From Bolinopsis microptera (lineage: Eukaryota > Ctenophora > Tentaculata > Lobata > Bolinopsidae): a DNA stretch of 64,000 bases. Positions 23,635 to 35,172 of this stretch are shown piece after piece (position 1 is the first letter of the stretch; each line of letters starts with the position of its first letter). A program made the position numbers and the translations under genes. The stretch spans positions 14,961,837 to 15,025,836 of the forward strand of contig NC_087073.1 in NCBI RefSeq assembly GCF_026151205.1, read 5' to 3'. Below the pieces are notes generated by a model that was given only the letters and a program-made list of their open reading frames with translations, was not told the origin of the DNA and made no database searches.

Positions 23635-26600
23635 TCAAGGGTTGAGTTCTTTGTTGCATGGACCACACACTCTCAGTTCTTTCTTACTGGAAGGAGTAGA
23701 GCTGCGGAATCTCGAGCAGTGGTCACAGTAAATACCTAGTGGAAAATATGTTATGATTCGAGCAATGGTCACAGTAAATACCTAGCGAAAAATATGTTAT
23801 GATTCGAGCAGTGATCACAGTAAATACCAAGTGGAAAATACGTTATGATTCGAGCAGTGGTCACAGTAAATACCTAGCGAAAAATATGTTATGATTCGAG
23901 CAGTGGTCACAGTCAATACCTAGTGGAAAATATGTTTTACTTATGATTCGAGCAGTTATCACAGTTCAAATACCTAGTGGAAAATATGTTATGATTCGAG
24001 CAGTTATCACAGTAAATACCTAGTGGAAAATATGTTATGATTCGAGCAGTGGTCACAGTAAATACCTAGCGAAAAATATGTTATGATTCGAGCAGTGATC
24101 ACAGTAAATACCAAGTGGAAAATATGTTATGATTCGAGCAGTGGTCACAGTAAATACCTAGTGGAAAATATGTTATGATTCGAGCAGTTATCACAGTTAA
24201 AATATCTAGTGGAATAATAACTGAACTGCCATTTTGTACTCACCGTCTACAATACTCACAAAAAGTACACTAATAACTGTAATGTAATTCTTGTACTCAC
24301 AAAAAGTACAATAATAACTGGAATAAAATAGTGTTACTCACCTCCACAGTTCCTACAGTGATGTTTACGTAATGACACCCCGAACTCTTTGTAGCACGAC
24401 TTGCAGCTAGTTACCTCCTCGTCGTTCTCCCACCTGGTAGAAAAATGTATTAAACAAATAATTAACTTTTAAAAATATTATTATTGCGCTGTTAATTCAT
24501 AATTTTCGTATCATTTACGGATTTACCGGGTTGTACAAAAATGTCCGCGATTTGTTCTATAATACCAATAACATGAGTAAAGTATAGAATTTTGATTACG
24601 ATTAAATGATTTGTGCTTTTGTGTTACTTTATCTGTTCAGAATTAGATGACAATTTATGATTTTAACTTCATTAACTACAAATGGCCGAGATTGATGTGC
24701 CAGTTTTAAAATTTATTACTTTTATTTTCATTTCTATCGCTGATCAGTGATCGTTACGGTAAACTTCATTCTCCATAAAAATAAAGAGGAAAAAAAATGA
24801 CGTATTCAGTTTTGGAATACGATAAAGCTGTTGTAAAAGGGATTTACATTAATTTTTATGTTTCGTTTTGTTTTACTTGTCCAGTCGATATAATAGGCCG
24901 GGAAGAACTTGCAAAATTAATAATCGATTGCCTAATCACCATAATATCACTGATGTTGAGCTAATGAATGTGACTCCAAACTAAATCAAACCAAAAACAA
25001 AACTTGATGATCAGTAGTAATCTACTGATCAGTAGTATATATATATATAAATCAAGAGGCTTGCATATAATGAACATATTGACACATATATATCAGTAGT
25101 ATCTTACTTTCTATTTTGCTTCCTGGCTTGAGTGTAGAGAAGGTGGGAGTGTTCCTGAGCTATCTCGTTAAGAGTTGTCTGTGTTTTCTCCAGGTCGCTG
25201 ATCAGCTTCGTATTTTCTTGTGCGATCACGTGGTTTCTTTCCTCCGACTCTAGAACGCTGCAGAATTAAATTATTCATGCCAAGGAGTTCTGGGATTTTC
25301 ACGCTATTTTGTGCAATTATGGACCCTGTACAGTGTACAAACTGACGAACAGCTTCGCTCGTTTGCAAAATTTGGGCAGGAACCCAATTTGTGGTAGTAA
25401 AACTACAGATATAAACACGCAAACGTGACTAGCGCTGGTATACCCTGATACACCAGTTTTATATGTATTATCCAGAACATTATATATTTATTTTACACTG
25501 GTTTATAAGCAGTACCTCTTTTGAAGGAGCTTTCTTTCGTCCATTAGATTCTCGATTGTAACTTCAGTGATGTTAACTTTACCGTACAATCTTTCATTCT
25601 CTTTGTTCAATTCCTCGACCACTCCCTTCAATAATGTTAAGTTAAATTTTATCAAGTGGGCGTCGATAGATACCGTGTCACTGATTATGACGAACTGAAA
25701 AGGAAATTAAAAATGAACCTCACAATTTTATTTGTCATAATATTTAACATTCCCGACATTATAAACGAAACCTCAAATACGAGCTACAATTGAACCTGAG
25801 AATCTCGTAGTTTTTGTCTAAAGCTACTCAGTTCGTTATCTAGTTTCTCCATCTCAATCTCATGAGACTTGCTGGAGTGAAGGAGTTGGTCTGACAGACT
25901 GTCTATCCTGGACTCTGCCTTTTTCTAGAGGATCATGAGACCGGGATTAGTACGACCAGACTTGATAACATTATTTTAGCTCATGTAGAATGTCAACTAT
26001 TCGTGGGAAGAGTTGGCTATACCGGCAGAACGATTGGATAGCAAATAAGATTTTTTAATAAAAAGCAAAAATCTCACCAATTCCTCTCGGTGAGAATCTG
26101 ACAATGTTTCCATCTCTGTATTTGCCTCATTAAGTTGCTCTCTCAGCACTCCTAACTGCGCAGCCCTGGTACGTTATAGGTATGAACAACTATTCAGGTA
26201 TGGGGCAACTGTGCCAAGTTATTTATGTAGAATTACGGAGTTAAAAAGCTTAAGTTCTGAGGTGGGATGGGAAGTATGTGGCCGCAAAGGGGTAAATACG
26301 TATTTATTTATTTCATATGTTTGAATCAGTGCGTTGTACGCTCATACTCATCAGTAAACATTCCAACAATTTTTGTTTTCGTGCGATTAAACTTTAACAA
26401 TAAAACGTTCAGTTTCTGATCTGTCAAATTAAATTTTGCCTGATAATAATCAGTCTACTATCAAAAGAAAAATGTTGATCGACACGAAATTGGCAAATGT
26501 CCCGACCAGGAGAGACGGAGAGTGAGTTAAAATGTTCTATTGCTTCTAGAACATTCAAAGAGAAATTTGAAAACCACGTATGTAACAAAATTATTTCTCA

Positions 26601-29600
26601 TTTTAGAGTTTTAGGCTTTTATTCAAGCAATCTTTCTCACAAGTTCCTTAATTTATTTAATTAGCCACTTAATTAATTGTAGACGTTGTTAAATTTTAAT
26701 TACAAAACTAAAGGAAGGTTTAATAGAAACTAACGCGTGCTCCAAATCATCAGAAAGCTGCTGAACATCCTCGTGAAGTTTCATCTTGTGCGAAATGAGA
26801 AGAGCATTCTTACTGTTCAAATCTTCTAGCTCCTGACAGGAACATAAATAACTGTTAAATTAAGTGACCGCCTGTCAATTTATATTTCAATGATTTTTAA
26901 CCGATGTTTGAGCTGTGCCTAATTAACAAATACATATACCCTGTACATTATACAGGGTGTTTTGAAGAGAGTGTAAACTTTTTTTCACTCTCGTGATTTT
27001 TGACAAAATTAAAGTTCACGGTTCTTTTATCTGAATTTCATCAAAAATGTGATATATAATGAAATATATAGTACTCTATATATACGACAGAATATAATAT
27101 ATTATAGTACTCCGATAATCTGATGATATTACCTTGGAATGCATCTCAGAACCCTCCTTAAGAGCATGCTCCGTCTCATTTAGTTCCTGTTCAAGACGGA
27201 TTTTCATTTTTGTAAGCTCGGTGTTGGCATTTTCAGCTGATGAAGCTTTATTACTGGCTTCTTGTAGGTGACTCTCCAGCATTTTAACCTGTCAATATTA
27301 ATCCTTTTATGATTTAAAACAATAAACAAAAAATCCAGGATTTATCGGAAGGGAAATGATTTGACTTGTTCTATTTTGGAACCTGAATTGAAGTAAATTA
27401 CCTTTCCTCCAAGCAGATCATTGCTGTCCTGAAGTTGTGTCCTAGTTGCTTTTAGCATAGCCTCTGTGTTCATTGCGTTCTCCTTCTCCCTCTCCAAGTT
27501 GTACTCTAGATGTAGGAGCTTTTCAGAGTTACTCTCGACACTTTCTTGATATTCGGCCAATTCCCCTTCAAGTTCGGATATTTTAGTTTTCTGGGCTTCA
27601 GTTTCAGTTTCAAGCTCCTGAAATTTAAAACTGGTCTAGTGAGTTATTCAATCGATAAACAAACCTTAAAAGCATTTATAACTCATTTAGATATTTAAAA
27701 TCAAGCTAAGTCGTAGTTAACTGTATCTTACTTAAAAACAGTATATATTCAACCTGTATTTTAGAATGGGATTTGTTGATTCTGCTCTCATAATTCAAGC
27801 ACATTGTACAAGGTTTGGCGATGTCAGCCTCCAGTTTTTGTACTTTTTTGTTCAATGCAAGAAGCATCTCATCCTTTTTCTCAATTCGAGTGTTCAAATC
27901 TCGGACACAACTGCTGGAAACCTCAAGTTGTTCCTCGACCGATTTAATGCTTTCTTCGAGTGTAGACTTTTCAGAGGTTACGACCTCAAGACTATTCTTA
28001 ACCAAAGAATATTCGTCAAACTGAGATTTGAGAAGAACCTCCTTTTCAGAAGCACTCAGACTCAACTCTTCAATATTTGTTTCCATTTGACCCTCTTTAG
28101 CTAAAAGAGATGCCTTTTCTTCCTTAAGTTTCTCATTGCTGAGAGAAATTTCAGAAAAATCATTTCTTAAACTAGTCAGCTTAGAGTCGAGTTGATAAGT
28201 TTCATTACACTGTTTCTTGTATCGTTCAGTGGTCTCTTGCTCAGTTTCCTCAACTAATTTCTCTAGCTCAGCAACCTTCCCTTTCAACTGATTGATTGTT
28301 TGGTCCTGTTCATTTGCTTCATCAGATAGACGGTCTCGCTCTTCAGCCAAATTCTCACTTGTTTGTTGAAGTTCAGCGTTTCTCTTTTCTAAAGACGACA
28401 AATTATTGTCCCTATCTTCCAAAGTTTTGCTCAGTCCAACAATTTTACCGGATTGTTCTTGGGTCATCACGTTTTTGGTAAGATTGTCAATCTCAAGTTT
28501 GCTAATCCTCTCAGACAAAAAGTTGCTGTTTTGGTGAGCTGCAACGAGCTGTGACTCCAACTGAACATACTCTTGTTTAGTGTTTGATAGTTCTGCTCGG
28601 ATTGAGTTTAATTCAGTGGACAGTTCGGCGTTTCTGCTTTCTTTTTCCTGCAGAGAAGATTGGAATTCTGTAAAATTTGCTGCAAGCTGCTTCATTTCGC
28701 TGCTCTTTTCCTCGTCATCTTTACCGATCTGATTATTCATCCTGAAAGAGTTGATACCTCACGAAATGAAGGAAAGCAAAAGACTCCGTAAATAGTTTTA
28801 GAAGAATGGAAGTTGAACTTTCAAACAACAACAATTTTGTTAACAGAAACAGGCGAAGGGACGCATATACGCTCGTGACTTAACTACTGACTTGATTTCA
28901 AAAAGCAGTTTGGCGACCGCGCGCGCTGTCAATGTTTATAGTCCATACTTATTACTTACTGTGACAGAGTAGAATTGAATCCGTTCAGTCTTTCGAACAG
29001 TGAATTCTTTTCGTCTTCCTTCCTTCTTATATCATCAGTGTAACTGAAAAATTAACATAACCGCTCAATCCTTTGGATAATGTCTACACTTGAGCGTTTT
29101 CGGTTCGTATCGGCAAGAAAAATATCTTAGTTTTTAAAATCGGTCCGATAAGTCCAGAAATGAAAACATTCTGGAATGTATTACAATATCGGTACTTACG
29201 TAGAACAAAGAGATTCCAGCTCAGCTATCCTTGCAGTGAACTGCTTCATTTGTGTATCTTGTAGGGTTTGGGCTAGTTTCTCCTTGTCTACTGCGTTTTG
29301 TAACTGTGATATATCCGACGACAACCTGGATTTAATGAATCAGGATTGAGTGACGTATCATTAAAATAATACAATCAGTATTCCGTTAACATTAATTACC
29401 AGGGGACAATCAGAAAAACAGGAAACTAAGATACACGTACGTTTTGTTTTCGTTATGAGCGGTATCAAGGGCTGCCTCTTTCTGTGCAAGCTTATCCTCC
29501 ATCCTGGTAATTTATACATTATTTAGTTGGTACGTGTCACTTGTGTAAATTAGTAATTAGAATGTCTGAATCATGTACTAGGTATTTCATGGTATCAATG

Positions 29601-32600
29601 TATGTCCTGATGTTTAGTACATTTAGAGGAACCTACTTAGTCTTATCACTGAGATGGTCGCTGATCTTCTCTTTCAGTGTATCAGTTTCCTTTTCACCAA
29701 GAGCTAGAATAGAGTCGATCTGAACTTGGCACTTTGCCAGCTGCTGTTTTAATACGTCTACATCGTCATTTGAAGTGCTGGATGGGTTTAAAAATAACTG
29801 AATATTTCGATCTAAATGCGTTTTCTAAGATTTTAAGAGGACTGCAAAAGATAATTCCTGTGGTTTAAGTAAACAAAATTATAAAGAGAAAGACGTCCAA
29901 CTGCCACAGGTAGTCACGGCAGTGGAAAAATATGAAAACCTAATGTAAACGAATATGAAAACCTAATGTAAACGAATATGCTATAATTATAAAACAAAAT
30001 GAAATTATAAAAACAAAATAAAAAGGAAGAAAATGTAATTACTTCATTTAATCCCAAAATCTAAGGAAACCTCCAGATAAGCAGATTACCTCTGAACAAG
30101 TCTAGTTTGTAATGTCATCTGATTCTCACATAATTCCTCGTTAGTCTTCTGCAAGTTAGCTACATGGAACTCTAGTGAACTAGATTTGCTCCTCTCCTCA
30201 TCAAGCTCTGAACTTACTTGGGCCACTAAAACTGCCTGAGGGGCACTTTTTTAAATTACTTGAATGCTGTGTAACAGTGTTGGCTGTTTTTGTGCATATA
30301 GAAGCTTTAAATCGCTGCCACTGGATTACAAACATTTGCCACCTCCCAACTATTATCATATCAACTCTCCTCAGCCTTCTTACCAACAAAGTTACACTTT
30401 ACAGTAAGAATTGGATGATTTTAGTAATTCAATATCATCGTAATACATACATACTTGGGTATTTTAAAACACTACACTACTCAATAAAAGAATTCACCAG
30501 ACATGATCACAACAGGCCACCTACCAAGTCTGCAGCTTTCTTGCTGACCACATCAAACTGAGAGTTTCCACTTCTGGAGCTAATGCTTGCTTTCAGAGCC
30601 TGCAGAGTGCGGGTATTATAGATTTAATTAGCAACTAATTAAGTCATTAAGAAGAGGTTGGTACTTGACAATAGATTTAAAACCAATATATTTAATAATT
30701 ATTTAAATACATAATCTGTACCTCGTTTTCTTCCTCTACTCGTTTTAACTCTTTCTGAAGTTCAGCTGAGTACCAACTCTCTTCCTGACATGTAGTTTAC
30801 ATACATTCACACGAACATCGATCAAGATTGAAACGAGCAAATCAGTCTTATTTCAAATACCTTTTTCATTGAATTTACAGCCCTTTAAACAGCCATTTAA
30901 AATTGTCAGCATTAGCATGAGATCACTAATCAACAAATCAAAGCAATCGAATGGAAACTAATTGTTTACTTAACTAACCAATCAAACTTAACATTGAATT
31001 AGATAAACAAACAAGAACAACACACCTGTAGAGAGATACCCAAATCATCTATATCCTCCTTCAGTCTAGCTGAGGTTTTCTCTGATCCATTGAACTGAAC
31101 GCTCGCTCCTCTGTCCTCCTCAACTGAGCCGGCTCCAAAGCTCTCCTGAGTACGCATGTGATAAAGTCATTACATGAATATTGGTAAGAAACGTTTTGCT
31201 GTTTAGAAGTTTGAACTGAAAGATAAACTCCCTGCCCAACTCACTGCTAATTGCCCTCTGAAAGCACTGTGTGGCTAGTACAGTGATATTGTTCTACCTC
31301 ATTATGTAAATTACAGACCCATTGTGTCCCTAGCTATCTCATTAACAAAGCGCGGTGGGTACCTCAAAAGTCAAAACCCTCAGCGCCTCGCATGCTGCGT
31401 ATAAAGAACACAAAGAGCTGCCTTCGCCCCCAAATCCTTTAATAAAACTCCTGCTCTCGCTATATTGTATTTCACTTTATTAACAACCTCCTGCTTTATA
31501 CATTATGTATTTGTTCCTCGGGAGTCGGTTAGATGTCCACTTGTTCCCTTTAATGAGATAATCTCCATCAGAACAATGAGACTGCTACTTATCACTCAGG
31601 AAACCCAGAGACGCTCTCTTTACCTGGCTCACTTTACCTAGCTCACTTGGACTCTCTAGTTCTCTATTCGTTTGTCGAGGAGTTCTGGAAGCTTCCTATT
31701 CATCTAACTTCTAACGTTATTTCCTAACCACTGATCACTTGATAGCCGCACCGTTCTTATTAACCAACAATTCCAATACTCACACTATCTTATTAAATTA
31801 TGTCAGTTTATTGTGATCTGCGAAGTCTCTTTTCTTTAATAGTCCTTACAATCAATACCTAGCTCCTTTTCTCGACACTTACCACTTTATAGGATACTGT
31901 TTATATATAACTGTGTTTTTATGTTTAGCTGATATACAAACAAAATCAACCTAAACCTATACTAACGAAATGGTGAATGAATATTTGAAACTTTTTTCCT
32001 ATCTAGACACAATGACAAAGTCAATGTTTCGATTACTGGCACTTCTCTGTATCCCTCTACTTCACTGTGGTTAGTTTTACGTTATTCGGGAATCTGTGAT
32101 GATTTTAAAATTATATCATGCGATACTAAATATTTTATTTCTAATTATTTCCTGATATTTCAGCGTCAAGACAGAGACTATCTGGTGAGACAGTACCAGT
32201 CAGTGCTGAACAGTCCCGTACTAGCGAAGATAACGAGGAAGAGTTTGCTGCTGTGAATGCAATAGACCTAGACTTTGCTACCTAGGTACTCTAGAACAGT
32301 CGCTGGTCCTGACGGTAAGATCTGGTTAGAGTTAACTCTAATTCAGGTGCAGTGTGTTGGACACGTGATAAGGTATGGCCAGGATGGCAACACTATGCTC
32401 ACTTTCATCTGCTCTGATGCTGACTGTAGTACCTGTGGGGGTACATTCTGTTCCCAATTCACCCTCACAGTGTACGAAGAAGGAGTTTCGTCTGACAACC
32501 TCCCTTATATATCCGGCTGTAAATACGGAGACAGAGTGAAGTTAGAAATGAGTGATGTTAGTGATGGATCTACGGGGCTTAATGGGAGAGAGATCGCGGT

Positions 32601-34689
32601 TATCAGGAAAGAAGGTGATTTGCACAGATCAGTCGTTTAGGATATATTTCAATTATTATTCAACGGAGAATCCTGCCAAAAAATTTAAGTTTCTCCATGG
32701 GTTATAATAATAATAGTATGCGAAAACACTAGCGGGTCGAAACAGTGATAATGCAAAACTCACAATTTTTCTACAGATTGTGCTCCTGGGAGTTATATGG
32801 ACTCTACAACAAAGCACTGTACAGAATGCCACGCCGGAACTTTCAATGATGAAACAGGACGAAACACCGAATGTTATGAGTGTCAAGCAGGAAAATACAG
32901 TGATGCTGGATCTGCAACATGTTCTGAATGTGAAGCAGGAAAATACAGTGATACTGGATCTGCAACATGTTCTGAATGTGAAGCAGGAAAATACAGTGAT
33001 ACTGGATCTGCAACATGTTCTGAATGTGAAGCAGGAAAATACAGTGTTGCTGGATCTGCAACATGTTCTGAATGTGAAGCAGGAAAATACAGTGTTGCTG
33101 GATCTGCAACATGTTCTGAATGTGAAGCAGGAAAATACAGTGTTGCTGGATCTGCAACATGTTCTGAATGTGAAGCAGGAAAATACAGTGCTGCTGGATC
33201 TGCAACATGTTCTGAATGTGAAGCAGGAAAATACAGTGATTCTGGAACTGCAACATGTTCTGAATGTGAAGCAGGAAAATACAGTGATGCTGGATCTGCA
33301 ACATGTTCTGAATGTGAAGCAGGAAAATACAGTGATGCTGGATCTGCAACATGTTCTGAATGTGAAGCAGGAAAATTCAGTGATGCTGGATCTGCAACAT
33401 GTTCTAAATGTGAAGCAGGAAAATTCAGTGATGCTGGATCTGCAACATGTTCTGAAAATTGCCTCAATCTGGATCCTCAGTTGAAGATCGAAGTGGAATT
33501 ACCAGCGGAGCATGGTAAAGAAATGATCTACCGCTGTCCACGTAAACACATCAAGAAAGACAAGACCGCTGCAGTGATTTGTCAAGATGGAGATATAACT
33601 TTTCAAAGCAGACCCTCTTCTTGCTTCATTTTTGTTTGATTTAAATTTCTGTACAGAAAAAAACCCAAATTCAAAATTTAGATTACTAAACTCAGTTTAA
33701 TGTCAACTTAAAGTGAACTAGGTTAGGAACAAACCATATTATGTAATAATTGTTCCTTCCGATAGGGCTCGGTTGAAACAATTATTCCATTTTGGATTTT
33801 GAAAACTTTTATATATTATTCCATTACTGCAGTGTTTATGGAATGTGTTTACTGATTTAGTACGCAACTTCAGTGTTTTTAGTAGCAGTGCCGTTATTTT
33901 CACTAATCTTCAGTTTTTAGGCAGGTTTACATTGTACGATAAATAATATCACTCATTTTTAGTGCGAAATTAGGACAATAATCCGACTCACTAGTCAAAT
34001 TCGTTCTTGTGATTATTGAACTAACACCACCTCCGGTATGATATAATATTTACCTTAACACACTATTAGGTCGTCATATTACCCTGCACACTTTATCCCA
34101 AAATTATAATACATAATTAATTAATTGTAACACATAACAAAAATGTTTCATAGTTCTTACATGATAATCAGCAGGAGGGTGAGCTTTAATGTGATGGTCG
34201 CTGAGATCGTCTATAGATGAGAAGTCTCGTCTACATTCCGGACAGATAAAACCTTGTTTTTCCTCCTGAAACAAAGTGGTTTACGTGCCACACCTACATT
34301 CTGTACCAGTCGGTATGTTAGTTATTTTGAATATTATGCAGTTTTATTTTCATCCTTCCAACGAGACCGGATCTCATAATTTTCGATTATTTTTTCTGAT
34401 CAGATTCGGAGAGAATAATACTCTTTCACAAACTTTACAAAACATTACAAATTACAAAAGTTGAACTCAAAACTAAAGTCACGGCAGCAGCAAATTCCTT
34501 GAACGGGACTCCGATTTCGTAAATTGTTGTAATGTTCATGATAAAATTAAGAGATCTCTCTAAAATACGTACTTAACCAAACCCTACAGCAAACCCTTCA
34601 GAAGTACCCAGAGTTCTAGTAGAAACTGGGAACTTTTCATTACATACCTGCTGGTTGGTTCGAGATCGGTTTAGGAACTTGTTAAACAT
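23635..34689 (-). CDS. EEA1: Early endosome antigen 1 homologue, 20 exons
   Basis: EEA1 is a coiled-coil tether that binds Rab5 and PI(3)P on early endosomes. Exons in coding order: 34648-34689, 34161-34265, 31026-31145, 30722-30784, 30525-30599, 30090-30235, 29637-29777, 29441-29503, 29200-29325, 28960-29043, 27754-28741, 27402-27617, 27133-27288, 26735-26832, 26078-26165, 25796-25924, 25516-25694, 25108-25257, 24342-24433, 23635-23735. Phases agree throughout, giving 1053 residues (vertebrate EEA1 is about 1400). Residues 20-43 form the C2H2 finger (C22, C25, H38/39, H43); the middle is heptad-rich coiled coil; the last about 64 residues are a FYVE finger with [17 protein letters not shown] and [20 protein letters not shown] after the finger also matches EEA1. 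A secreted-protein gene is nested antisense in intron 2, and a minisatellite fills the last intron. Confidence 0.92.
23712..24215. repeat. 11-copy, about 46-bp minisatellite carrying copies of a 3' splice site
   Basis: Units read TTCGAGCAGTGGTCACAGTA then AATACCTAGTGGAAAATATG on the plus strand, at about 46-bp intervals (two are longer). On the minus strand each unit reproduces the end of the last EEA1 intron (TATTTTCCACTAG) and the first about 24 nt of the last exon (GTATTTACTGTGACCACTGC). Two units lose the acceptor AG (CCAAGTGG instead of CCTAGTGG). The first copy is the real exon. Confidence 0.9.
31146..31980. other. EEA1 intron 2, portion before the nested gene
   Basis: Non-coding; no repeat or RNA recognised. 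It includes the putative upstream region of the nested plus-strand gene that starts at 32012. Confidence 0.4.
32012..33639 (+). CDS. Secreted protein with 12 GCC2/GCC3-type cysteine repeats, nested in EEA1
   Basis: Signal peptide [19 protein letters not shown] in exon 1 (32012-32069). Exon 2 starts at 32164. A one-exon reading to 32614 hits TAG at 32282, so I favour a short intron 32185-32299 (GTGAGA donor, phase 1), giving exons 32164-32184 and 32300-32614; a one-base frameshift is the alternative. The last exon is 32777-33639. A cysteine-containing N-terminal domain ([17 protein letters not shown]) is followed by twelve 16-residue repeats of the form [16 protein letters not shown] (32872-33447), resembling GCC2/GCC3 repeats of extracellular proteins, and a sushi-like end ([18 protein letters not shown]). 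It lies antisense inside EEA1 intron 2. Probably extracellular; ligand unknown. Confidence 0.7.
32872..33447 (+). repeat. Coding 48-bp tandem repeat, 12 copies
   Basis: Twelve 48-bp units, each encoding one 16-residue CSEC..GKYS repeat, with only a few substitutions per unit (GAT/GTT/GCT at the variable codon). Near identity implies recent expansion or homogenisation. Several other frames are also open because the unit length is a multiple of three. Confidence 0.9.
33640..34160. other. EEA1 intron 2, portion beyond the nested gene
   Basis: Non-coding, AT-rich; nothing recognised besides the probable 3' flank of the nested gene. Confidence 0.4.
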
Positions 34690-35172
34690 GATTATATCTT
34701 CTGGTACCACCAGTCACCTCCTTTCTGAGCTCCTCTAGCATACCAGGCTACTGTTGTGGAGACGTTAATACTAAGATAAATATATAGATACCCAGTAAAA
34801 TATTAGGTTACAAAGTTAGCACTGGTCGGTTTCTGGACAGCACTTTTCATAAACAGTGATTAATTGTGAGATGACATACATTTTACATTGGATCAATTCT
34901 TACATTTTTAAACCAGGTTTTATAAAATTGTTGTGATTGATTCGTTATTAAGAATACATCGTACAAGTATACAAATATGATATCATCATTATTCAAGTTT
35001 AAAATTGAATTTAAATGAGAAAAGAAATAAAAAAGTTTAAAAACCGATCAAAATAAATACCGCGGTCGATAAAATTTGATCCCTGAAAAATAAACTTGGT
35101 AGAGATCGCCAAAATAAATAATAAAAAGTTATAACTTTAAAAACAACTTGATATATGCAAGCATGACATCAA
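34690..35172. other. Spacer upstream of EEA1
   Basis: About 480 bp between the EEA1 start codon and the stop of the nuclease-like gene, both on the minus strand. It should hold the EEA1 promoter and 5' UTR and the downstream gene's 3' UTR, but no element can be named. Confidence 0.4.

Noticed and set aside
23712-24215. CRISPR-like array
   Set aside because: The units are contiguous with no unique spacers, lie in an intron of an animal gene, and derive from its splice junction.
32780-33484. Alternative-frame proteins over the 48-bp repeat (for example [12 protein letters not shown] repeats)
   Set aside because: The unit length is divisible by three, so several frames stay open; only the cysteine-repeat frame joins spliced exons with a signal peptide.
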